Source: NAT127 sp041655035 (lineage in GTDB: Bacteria; Pseudomonadota; Gammaproteobacteria; Pseudomonadales; Porticoccaceae). Taken from it: a stretch of 6,209 bases of DNA. Within the stretch, counting starts at the first letter, position 1. Each line of letters begins with the position of its first letter. The translations under genes were made by a program, and so were the position numbers. The notes under the pieces are model-generated. The model was not told where the DNA came from. It searched no databases and saw only the letters and a list, made by a program, of their open reading frames with translations. Location of the stretch: assembly GCA_041655035.1 (NCBI GenBank), contig JBAZCN010000177.1, positions 1-6,209 of the forward strand, written 5' to 3'. Below are positions 1-5,766 of this stretch, piece after piece.

Positions 1-281
1 GCCACCAACTGCTCGCCCCGTTTCGTCAGCCGGGTGCCGCCACCGCCCTTGCCGCCGGCGCGGCGTTCCACCAGCGGCTCACCCGCCAGGTTATTCATGA
101 TATCTATCGCATCCCAGGCCGCCTTGTAGCTCATCCTGAAGGTCTTGGCCGCCTGGGTGATGGAGCCGCACTCGGCGATCCTGGCGAGCAGCGCAACCCG
201 CCCCCTGCCGCCGAAATTCGCGTCCCCAACGGTCATCCACAGCGAGCCGTGCAGCTCGATCGGTTGGTCTTTCATCGGCAT
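1..281 (-). CDS. modE: ModE-type molybdate-responsive regulator, N-terminal DNA-binding domain (partial)
   Basis: This is the first 93 residues of a regulator that runs off the low-coordinate edge of the window. What is visible is a winged helix-turn-helix of the ModE N-terminal (LysR-like HTH) type. Residues 39-63 hold the HTH, with GSITQAAK, then SYKAAWDAI and the MNNL stretch. Residues 71-86 hold the wing, with LVER followed by the glycine-rich GGKGGGGTRLT. In E. coli ModE this domain dimerises and binds operators, and C-terminal TOBE/MOP domains bind molybdate. Whether those domains exist here cannot be seen, and single-domain ModE-like proteins are known. The start ATG at 281 has a GGAAG nine bases upstream. 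An in-frame ATG at 275 is the alternative, with poorer spacing. The gene lies 94 nt downstream of the NRAMP-like gene, on the same strand. The family call is firm. The molybdate-sensing role is inferred. Confidence 0.88.
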   Translation of the reverse strand, partial: MPMKDQPIELHGSLWMTVGDANFGGRGRVALLARIAECGSITQAAKTFRMSYKAAWDAIDIMNNLAGEPLVERRAGGKGGGGTRLTKRGEQLV

Positions 282-375
282 ACGCAGAAGCTTCCAGAAC
301 CCGTGACAATGACAGTGTACATCCAATCATCACCGCCATCGAACCAACAATCCATGAGCCACGGAGCCGCCGGCA

Positions 376-1650
376 TCAGCCAAACAGCGGCCTCAGCGCG
401 CCATACAGCTCGTGCGCGCCCAGCACCACGAACAGCACGCAGGTGATGCCCAGCAGCAGATTGCTGAGGGGCCCGTTGCGCCACTGGCGATCGAGCCGGC
501 TGCTGTTCATCAACAGCAGCAGCGTCACCGCCAGGAACGGCATGAACAGCGAACCCAGGACGCCGTACCCGACGATCAGCAGGAACGGTTCGTCGAGAAA
601 CAACAGCAGCATCGGCGGAAACGTCAGCCACAGCATATAGGCGCGCGCCTGCCTGCTGTGCAGGCCCGGCGCCTCCACCGCACCGGTGGCGGCGGGCCGG
701 CCGAGGTGCGCGACAAAATCCGCAAACATCAGGCTCACCCCGTTCCATACGCCAATCAGCGACGAGAACGACGACGCCCAGAAGCCGATCAGAAAGATCA
801 CCGCCCACACCCGGCCGTAGCGCTCGCCCAGCACATCGGCCAGATCGAGCAAGCCCCGGCTGCCGCTGGTCAGCGCGATACTGGACGCGTACAACAGCTC
901 GGCGCCAACGATCAGCATCGCCACCACAAAGACGCCGGTCATCACATAGGCCACCGTGTTGTCGATGCGCATCACCGCCATCCAGCGCGGCTGCCGCCAG
1001 CCCTTCTCCCGCAGCCAGTAGCCGTAGGCCGCCAGGGTGATGGTGCCGCCGACACCGCCCGCCAGCCCCAGCGCATAGAACAGCGAGCCCGGCGGCATGC
1101 GCGGCACCAGGCCGCCCGCGATCTGGCCGAGGTTCGGCGCCGCCATCACCGCCGAGCCGACCACCGCCAGGAACATGATCCCGACCAGCGCGGCGATCAG
1201 TTTCTCGAACAGCGCGTAGCTGCCGCCCCACACCAGCGCCAGCCCCAGCAGGCCGGAGCCGATGGCAAACACCTTGAGGTCGACAGCCGGGAACAGCGCC
1301 GCCAGCGGCAGCGCGGTGGAGCTCATCGCGGTGGCCCCGTAGACGAACCCCCAGATCACCACATAGATCCCAAAGTATGCCGTGGTCCAGCGGCCCAGCG
1401 AGCGCCAGCCATGAAACAGCGTCTGCCCGCTGGCCAGGTACCAGCGGCCGACACTCTCGACCAGGATGATCTTGAGCACGCAGCCAAACACCGCCGCCCA
1501 CAGCAACGTGTAGCCAAAGCGGCTGCCGGCGACCAGGGTGGCCACCAGATCCCCGGCGCCGACGCCGGTGGCGGCGGCGATCAGGCCGGGGCCAACCAGT
1601 CGCCAGCGCGGGGGCTGGTCCGGAGAGCCGGTAACATTCCGTTCGGTCAT
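376..1650 (-). CDS. Divergent NRAMP-family transporter lacking the canonical metal-binding motif
   Basis: A 424-residue polytopic inner-membrane protein, close to the usual length of bacterial NRAMP/MntH proteins (about 410). Residues 20-51 (GPGLIAAA...FGYTLLW) align without gaps to the first helix of MntH. The canonical DPGN metal-binding motif is replaced there by Gly31-Ala32-Gly33-Asp34. The helix-6 motif, which normally carries a metal-binding Met (MPH), appears to be replaced in the GGTITLAAYGYW region. Ten or eleven hydrophobic helices can be counted. Canonical NRAMPs import Mn2+ or Fe2+ with protons. With the binding Asp and apparently the Met missing, this protein probably has another substrate or mode, which the sequence does not reveal. 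The start ATG at 1650 has AGAGG ten bases upstream. It follows qor by 64 nt. The fold family is a good call; the substrate is unknown. Confidence 0.85.
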   Translation of the reverse strand: MTERNVTGSPDQPPRWRLVGPGLIAAATGVGAGDLVATLVAGSRFGYTLLWAAVFGCVLKIILVESVGRWYLASGQTLFHGWRSLGRWTTAYFGIYVVIWGFVYGATAMSSTALPLAALFPAVDLKVFAIGSGLLGLALVWGGSYALFEKLIAALVGIMFLAVVGSAVMAAPNLGQIAGGLVPRMPPGSLFYALGLAGGVGGTITLAAYGYWLREKGWRQPRWMAVMRIDNTVAYVMTGVFVVAMLIVGAELLYASSIALTSGSRGLLDLADVLGERYGRVWAVIFLIGFWASSFSSLIGVWNGVSLMFADFVAHLGRPAATGAVEAPGLHSRQARAYMLWLTFPPMLLLFLDEPFLLIVGYGVLGSLFMPFLAVTLLLLMNSSRLDRQWRNGPLSNLLLGITCVLFVVLGAHELYGALRPLFG

Positions 1651-1714
1651 TGTTATTTATCCTCTGTCTCGCGGGGTGCGAATCCGTGGCCGGCGACGTT
1701 TGCCGGGAGCGCGC

Positions 1715-2707
1715 TCAATCCAGCGTCAGCACCGTGCAACCGGTGGTCCGCCGCCCTTCGAGATCGCAGTGCGCCTGCTGCACCTCGCCGAGCGCATAGC
1801 GCTGTCCAATGGCTATGCGCACCGCGCCGCTTTCCACCACGGCGAACAGATCGTCGGCCATGGCCTGGGTGCCGGCGCGCGTGGCCAGGTGGGTGAACAG
1901 CGTCGGCCGGGTGACGTAGAGCGAGCCCCTGGTGGCCAGCGTGCCGAGATTGAAGGGCGGCACCGGCCCCGAGCCGTTGCCGAAACTGGCCAGCAGCCCG
2001 AAGGGCCGCAGGCAGTCCAGCGAGCCCTCGAAGGTGTCCTTGCCCACCGAATCGTAGACCACCTTGACGCCGCGGCCGTTGGTGATCGCCCTGACCCGCG
2101 CCGCGAAGTCCTCGCGGCTGTAGTCGATGGCGTGGGCCGCGCCGTGGGCCAGCGCCAGCTCGCACTTGGCCGCCGATCCCGCCGTGCCGATCAGTTGCAG
2201 GCCGAGCGCCCTGGCCCACTGGCAGGCGATCAGGCCGACACCGCCGGCGGCGGCATGGAAGAGGATGAAGTCGCCCTCCTCCAGGCCCTCGACGGGCAGC
2301 GTCTTCTTCAGCAGATACTGCGCCGTCATGCCCTTGAGCATCATCGCCGCGCCGGTCTCGAAGGAGATAGTGTCGGGCAGCTTGCAGACACAGAGGGCCG
2401 GCATCACCCGCCGTTCGCAGTAGGCCCCGGGCGGCTGGCTGGCATAGGCGGCGCGGTCGCCGGCTTGGAGGTGCGTGACGCCCTCGCCCACCGCCTCCAC
2501 CACGCCGGCGGCTTCCATGCCCAGTTGCAGCGGCATCGGCGACGGGTAGAGGCCGCTGCGCTGGTAAGTGTCGACAAAATTCAGACCGACCGCATGATGG
2601 CGGATGCGGATCTCGCCCGGGCCGGGTTCGCCGACCTCCACCTCGACCAGCTTGAGTTCTTCGGGACCGCCGTGGCGGTCGATGCGGACGGCCTTGCTCG
2701 TGGCCAT
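1715..2707 (-). CDS. qor: NAD(P)H:quinone oxidoreductase, zeta-crystallin type
   Basis: A 330-residue cytoplasmic enzyme of the zinc-independent medium-chain dehydrogenase/reductase family; E. coli Qor has 327. These enzymes use NADPH to reduce quinones, usually by one electron, and some members reduce other electrophilic alkenes. The N-terminal GroES-like domain shows GLNFVDTYQRSGLY (residues 41-54) and PLQLGMEAAG (59-68), both hallmarks of Qor. The cysteine cluster and active-site ligands of zinc alcohol dehydrogenases are absent. The Rossmann domain carries AAAGGVG (residues 152-158), preceded by MMLKGMTAQYLL (122-133). The start ATG at 2707 has AGGAG at 2717-2721 with nine-base spacing. 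The gene sits 76 nt after the VOC gene and 64 nt before the NRAMP gene, consistent with co-transcription. The true physiological substrate is inferred from the family only. Confidence 0.93.
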   Translation of the reverse strand: MATSKAVRIDRHGGPEELKLVEVEVGEPGPGEIRIRHHAVGLNFVDTYQRSGLYPSPMPLQLGMEAAGVVEAVGEGVTHLQAGDRAAYASQPPGAYCERRVMPALCVCKLPDTISFETGAAMMLKGMTAQYLLKKTLPVEGLEEGDFILFHAAAGGVGLIACQWARALGLQLIGTAGSAAKCELALAHGAAHAIDYSREDFAARVRAITNGRGVKVVYDSVGKDTFEGSLDCLRPFGLLASFGNGSGPVPPFNLGTLATRGSLYVTRPTLFTHLATRAGTQAMADDLFAVVESGAVRIAIGQRYALGEVQQAHCDLEGRRTTGCTVLTLD

Positions 2708-2716
2708 GGGAATTGG

Positions 2717-2721
2717 CTCCT
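2717..2721 (-). promoter_or_regulatory. Ribosome binding site of qor
   Basis: AGGAG on the minus strand lies nine bases before ATG 2707 and supports this start, which gives a protein whose N-terminus matches the Qor family length. Confidence 0.65.
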
Positions 2722-2783
2722 GTCGTTTATTGGAGAGACGCCGGGTACGCGTAACCGTGCGCGGTGCACGAAGATGCCTTTCT

Positions 2784-3203
2784 TCAAGCTGACCCGGCGG
2801 CGGGCACGATGACTACCGACGCGGCAGAGCGGGTCGACGGACCGTGGCAAACCGCCTCGATATTGTTGCCGTCCGGGTCCAGGACGAAGGCGCCGTAGTA
2901 GCCGGGATGGTAATGGCGCTCGCCGGCAGCGCCGTTGTCCTGGCCGCCAGCGGCAAGTGCCGCCCGGTGAAAGGCTTGAACCGCCTCGGGGCTTGCCGCC
3001 TGGAATGCGAGGTGGACGCGCGATAGCTGGCCGTCCGCCTTGTCGACGAACAGTTCGTCGGCATAGAAGAAACCTTCGCCCTCGACGAGAATATCCGGAA
3101 AACCGAGCGCCGCAAAGACTTCGCGATAGAAGCGCTTGCTGAGCTCGACGTTCTTCACCCGCAGGTGCACGTGGTCAAAAAGCCTGCCTCGATGAAGCTG
3201 CAT
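2784..3203 (-). CDS. VOC-superfamily (glyoxalase/bleomycin-resistance fold) protein
   Basis: A 139-residue protein of the vicinal oxygen chelate fold, the usual size for a single two-module VOC protein. The first module begins with FDHVHLRVKN (residues 9-18) and FYREVFAALGF (25-35). The second has RVHLAFQA (62-69), a YHPGYYGAFVLDPDGNNIEAV stretch near 98-118, and the typical DPDGN turn. Likely metal ligands are His11 or His13, His64 and Glu116. Members include glyoxalase I, fosfomycin and bleomycin resistance proteins and dioxygenases; nothing here selects among them. The reading frame stays open upstream to 3521, but the start is ATG 3203, where GGAGGAGA lies at 3209-3216 with five bases to the ATG. 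The extra upstream codons overlap the permease gene in another frame and look non-coding. The last 20 or so residues after the fold are Ser/Ala/Val-rich and without a recognised role. Confidence 0.88.
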   Translation of the reverse strand: MQLHRGRLFDHVHLRVKNVELSKRFYREVFAALGFPDILVEGEGFFYADELFVDKADGQLSRVHLAFQAASPEAVQAFHRAALAAGGQDNGAAGERHYHPGYYGAFVLDPDGNNIEAVCHGPSTRSAASVVIVPAAGSA

Positions 3204-3208
3204 AAATA

Positions 3209-3216
3209 TCTCCTCC
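3209..3216 (-). promoter_or_regulatory. Ribosome binding site deciding the VOC gene start
   Basis: The minus strand reads GGAGGAGA here, five bases before ATG 3203. It is the strongest Shine-Dalgarno match in the window and sets the start of the VOC gene well inside a frame that is open to 3521. Confidence 0.75.
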
Positions 3217-3225
3217 GGGTCCGAT

Positions 3226-3251
3226 GCCGACAGCGGGCCTGTCGGCTTTTT
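3226..3251 (+). terminator. Terminator-like hairpin facing the plus strand
   Basis: GCCGACAG (3226-3233) and CTGTCGGC (3239-3246) form a perfect 8-bp stem with a five-base loop, followed directly by TTTTT at 3247-3251 on the plus strand. This is the form of an intrinsic terminator for transcription running against all genes in the window. In the minus-strand message the same stem would sit in the 64-nt gap between the permease and VOC genes, about ten bases upstream of the VOC Shine-Dalgarno, with its A-run on the 5' side. There it could act as a leader or processing stem but not as a classical terminator. Confidence 0.5.
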
Positions 3252-3267
3252 GGCATTCAAAAGCTGC

Positions 3268-4674
3268 TCAATCGGGAAACACGTTCGATTCCGGCAAGCC
3301 ATTCTTGTCATCCGTCCCTTTATCCGCTTCTCTCCTGCGCAGCAACAGCAAGGGCAGTCCGGTGGCCAGTACGAGCAGGCCGACGAAGGCGCCCGGACCG
3401 GCGTACAGGGTGCTCGACCACAGCAACCCCAGGCAGGTTGCCACGAACAGCAACGGGGTGAAGGGAAAGAGAGGCACCCGGAAAGGGCGCGGCCGAAAGG
3501 GCTCCCTGCGCCGCAGCACAAGTACCGATGCCGCGGTCAGCAGCATGAACAGCCAGAACACCGGCGCCGTGTAGGCGACCATGGCGGCGATGCCGTTGTC
3601 ACTGAACGCGCCGAACACCACCAGTCCGAGGGTGATAGCGCCCTGCAGCAGCAGAGCCTGCACCGGTGTTTCACCACTGTCGTTCCAGGCGCCGAGCACG
3701 GACAGGCGCGGAACGTCGCGGCCGAGCGCATAGTAGACCCGCGCGCCGGTGAGGATACAGGCGTTGATGGTACTCAATGCCGCCACACAGACCGTCACGC
3801 TCAACAGGGCGGCGGCCATGGGCCCGGCGACCAGACGGATCAGGTCCGCGCCCACCGCGGTGGACTGGCGCAGGCCGTCGAGGCCGAATATCTTCAGGTA
3901 TCCGAGATTTGCCAGCACGTAGACAGCGCTGACCACGACCACGCCAATCAGCAGCACGCGGGGCATATTGCGCGCCGGGTCGCGCAACTCGCCGGACAGA
4001 TATGCCGCCTCGTTCCAGCCCCCGTAGGTCAGCAGCACGAACACCATACCCATCCCCAGCGTTCCGGCCAGACTGCCCGTCGCGGCGCCCGGGGCGGTCG
4101 TCGCGACGGGCGGCGGCGCGGTGCTGAGCAGGCCCGCGCCGATGACGCCCAGTAAAACCACCACCGTAAGCGACGTGAATACGATTTGCAGACGCTTGGA
4201 TTGCCGTGTGCCCACCATATTCAGCAGCGTCAGCCCCACCACCGCCAGCGCCGCGTGAATGGCCACGCCGCGCTCGCCGAGGGGCAACAACTGCTGTGCA
4301 TATTCGCCGTAGATGAATGCCACCGCGGCGATCGACCCGGTCTGGATCACGGTGCCCCTGGCCCAGGCGAACAACAGCCCCACTGGCGGACCCCAGGCTC
4401 GTCGCAGGAAGTGATACTCACCACCGGCGTGGGGATAGGCCGAACCGAGCTCCGCGTAGCACAGCGCGCCGACCAGCATGACCAGTCCGCCAGCGATCCA
4501 CAGGCCCATGTATACCAGCGCACTGTCGGTCTGCTGGGCCACCAGCGGCGGAAAGCCGAAGATGCCGATGCCGATGACCACGCCAACCAGCACCGCCACG
4601 CCATCGAGGACCGTCAGGCTCCCTCGGGACGCCCCGAGCAGGGTGGACGGGGGTTTCCTAGAGACGGCGGGCAT
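3268..4674 (-). CDS. Amino-acid permease, APC superfamily, LAT-like
   Basis: A 468-residue inner-membrane transporter with about twelve hydrophobic helices, the size and layout of the amino acid-polyamine-organocation superfamily. Helix 1 contains VGVVIGIGIFGFPP (residues 30-43), matching the unwound substrate-binding motif, with GIG in place of the common GSG. Helix 6 contains YGGWNEAAYLSGEL followed by DPARNMPR, a strong signature of the L-type amino-acid transporter branch and its bacterial relatives such as the serine/threonine exchanger SteT. The hydrophilic tail after the last helix begins with RRRE. The start is uncertain. ATG 4674 is preferred because GGA lies six bases upstream; the in-frame ATG 4698 has its GGAGG directly abutting the codon. 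With ATG 4674 the gene overlaps the end of the methyltransferase gene by 17 nt, which suggests translational coupling. Substrate and direction cannot be told; exchange or uptake of neutral amino acids is the family expectation. Confidence 0.88.
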   Translation of the reverse strand: MPAVSRKPPSTLLGASRGSLTVLDGVAVLVGVVIGIGIFGFPPLVAQQTDSALVYMGLWIAGGLVMLVGALCYAELGSAYPHAGGEYHFLRRAWGPPVGLLFAWARGTVIQTGSIAAVAFIYGEYAQQLLPLGERGVAIHAALAVVGLTLLNMVGTRQSKRLQIVFTSLTVVVLLGVIGAGLLSTAPPPVATTAPGAATGSLAGTLGMGMVFVLLTYGGWNEAAYLSGELRDPARNMPRVLLIGVVVVSAVYVLANLGYLKIFGLDGLRQSTAVGADLIRLVAGPMAAALLSVTVCVAALSTINACILTGARVYYALGRDVPRLSVLGAWNDSGETPVQALLLQGAITLGLVVFGAFSDNGIAAMVAYTAPVFWLFMLLTAASVLVLRRREPFRPRPFRVPLFPFTPLLFVATCLGLLWSSTLYAGPGAFVGLLVLATGLPLLLLRRREADKGTDDKNGLPESNVFPD

Positions 4675-5503
4675 GCCAATTCCGCGCTGCCCCGGCATCC
4701 TCCACAGGCACGATGGTATCGCCCTCGACCTTGCCTATATAGCTATCACCCGCCACCGTGAAACGGATTTGCTCGCCCCGCAGCCTCGTATCGCTCAATG
4801 CCACCGGCGCGCCGTCGATCTCCGCACTGCCTTCGAACCGCTGGTACTTTTGGGTCAGCGACAGGTTCACCCGGCCTCCGTCGGCGGTGGTCAGTTGCCA
4901 GCGGCCGTCCACTTTCGCCGGGACGATCCACAGATAGATATTGTTGGTACCGACGGTATCGAACTGGTCGGCCTCCCAGTCGCCCATCTTGAAGGCGTGG
5001 GACACGATGCGCGTACCGGGGGCCATCGTCTCGAGGACGACCGGGCGCAGGCGCAGGTTGACGTCCGGCAACAGATACATCGTCAACACCGTGGCATCCG
5101 AAAAATCCTTCTCGAACAGGTCGCCCTGTTCGAAAACGGCACGATCGTCGATGCCCGCCTGGCGGGCGTTCTCCCGCGCTTCGGCAACCCGCTCCGGATC
5201 GAGGTCGATACCCAGCGCGGCGCGCACATCCCAGTCCCGCACCGCGGAGATAACGATACGGCCATCGCCCGAGCCGAGATCGATGACACGGTCGTCGGGC
5301 TTGACCGCGGCCATTTCCAGCATGCGGTCGACAACGTCCTCGGGTGTCGGAACGAAAGGCACATCGAGGTCGGGCGCCGCCACGGTAGCGCGCGGGAGGA
5401 TCGAGGACGCGAGCAGCAAGGCCACCGCAAACATATAACCGGATACCTTGAAGGCACCCGAACCGGGCGAGGGCCGGCGCGATTGATGGACGAAAAGTGA
5501 CAT
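4658..5503 (-). CDS. Exported class I SAM-methyltransferase-fold protein with C-terminal extension
   Basis: A 281-residue protein. Residues 1-42 look like a signal peptide: basic residues at 9, 10 and 19, a hydrophobic stretch at 23-36 (YMFAVALLLASSIL), and a likely cut after TVA (40-42). The Rossmann-like methyltransferase domain follows: VPTPEDVVDRML (51-62), motif I DLGSGDGR (75-82), the acidic end of strand 2 GIDLD (98-102), QGDLF (126-130), and YLLPDVNLRLRP (143-154). The last block, with SHAFKMGDW (168-176), resembles the FAM173/ATPSCKMT group of protein-lysine methyltransferases. Residues 195-265 look beta-rich (GRWQLT, SLTQKYQRFEGSAEIDG) and are not part of the core fold. The start ATG 5503 has AAGGAGA at 5509-5515 with five-base spacing; the frame extends to 5566 without a comparable site. 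The substrate is unknown. Export of a SAM-dependent enzyme is odd, so the hydrophobic segment may instead be an uncleaved anchor. Confidence 0.85.
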   Translation of the reverse strand: MSLFVHQSRRPSPGSGAFKVSGYMFAVALLLASSILPRATVAAPDLDVPFVPTPEDVVDRMLEMAAVKPDDRVIDLGSGDGRIVISAVRDWDVRAALGIDLDPERVAEARENARQAGIDDRAVFEQGDLFEKDFSDATVLTMYLLPDVNLRLRPVVLETMAPGTRIVSHAFKMGDWEADQFDTVGTNNIYLWIVPAKVDGRWQLTTADGGRVNLSLTQKYQRFEGSAEIDGAPVALSDTRLRGEQIRFTVAGDSYIGKVEGDTIVPVEDAGAARNWHARRL

Positions 5504-5508
5504 CGTTA

Positions 5509-5515
5509 TCTCCTT
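5509..5515 (-). promoter_or_regulatory. Ribosome binding site deciding the methyltransferase start
   Basis: The minus strand reads AAGGAGA, five bases before ATG 5503. This favours the 281-residue product starting MSLFVHQ over the frame-open start at 5566, and places the hydrophobic signal-like segment about 22 residues from the N-terminus. Confidence 0.7.
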
Positions 5516-5648
5516 GTCTTCATCTTGTTGACAGGCAGGGCCGCTGAAAGCGATCTCGCGCCACAAGACATACCACGACGCAAGGATCGTATCTGCCTAA
5601 GTACGAACCTTTCTGATCCCTCGAGTTCCTTGGCGCGGCAACGGCATC

Positions 5649-5689
5649 GATCCCGGGCCGCTGCCTTCGGCGACGGCAGCGGCCCGATC
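5649..5689 (-). terminator. GC-rich inverted repeat downstream of the RND gene, candidate terminator
   Basis: GGGCCGCTGCC at 5655-5665 is a perfect reverse complement of GGCAGCGGCCC at 5675-5685, giving an 11-bp stem with a nine-base loop. GATC on both outer sides (5649-5652 and 5686-5689) can extend it past a two-base bulge. It lies about 80 nt after the pump stop codon and before the methyltransferase promoter region, the right place for a terminator or 3'-end-protecting stem. There is no T-run on either side in either orientation, so a classical intrinsic terminator is not shown. A rho-dependent end with a stabilising stem, or a protein-binding palindrome, are alternatives. Confidence 0.45.
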
Positions 5690-5766
5690 CAGGGGCCGCG
5701 GGGCTACTGCCATGGGCCACCGTCTATGGACCAGCGTCACCCCGCATCAGCCGCCCGCCTGCCCGG

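Larger units (their letters stand above)
5504..5766. other. Intergenic region between RND pump and methyltransferase genes
   Basis: This is the longest non-coding stretch in the window (263 bp). It contains the GC-rich hairpin at 5649-5689 near the pump side and should contain the promoter of the downstream minus-strand genes. No convincing sigma70 -35/-10 pair was found by eye. Short open frames on both strands here show no recognisable protein features. Confidence 0.6.

Noticed and set aside
282..375. Possible promoter or ModE operator upstream of the modE-like gene
   Set aside because: A TACACT hexamer is present but no good -35 element at correct spacing, and no ModE-box-like AT-rich palindrome is visible.
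412..1896. A 494-codon open frame on the plus strand opposite the NRAMP gene
   Set aside because: Its translation is rich in Gln, His, Arg and Ala with no domain or membrane pattern, as expected for the antisense of a high-GC gene. The minus-strand NRAMP frame is clearly the coding one.
2756..2770. Small inverted repeat CGTGC-GCGGT-GCACG in the VOC-qor gap
   Set aside because: Only a 5-bp stem, with no T-run and no extension; expected by chance in GC-rich sequence.
1538..2812. A 424-codon open frame on the plus strand opposite qor
   Set aside because: Low-complexity His/Arg/Gln composition, no recognised family, and complete overlap with a well-supported qor gene on the other strand.
3204..3521. 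N-terminal extension of the VOC gene in the same frame
   Set aside because: The extra residues are Cys/Ser/Arg-rich and overlap the permease 3' end in another frame, and a strong Shine-Dalgarno sits right before ATG 3203.
3250..4155. A 301-codon open frame on the plus strand opposite the permease gene
   Set aside because: Gln/His/Arg-rich antisense translation with no motif; the permease signature on the minus strand explains the region.
5476..5482. Twin-arginine pair (Arg9-Arg10) in the methyltransferase signal region, suggesting Tat export
   Set aside because: The Ser-Arg-Arg is followed by Pro-Ser-Pro rather than the hydrophobic x-F-L-K pattern, and it lies too far from the hydrophobic core for a convincing Tat signal.
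5602..5629. GGAACT and CGTA on the minus strand upstream of the methyltransferase gene, resembling an ECF-sigma promoter
   Set aside because: The spacing of 18 bases after GGAACT is longer than the usual ECF arrangement and such short motifs arise by chance; no transcription start evidence is available.
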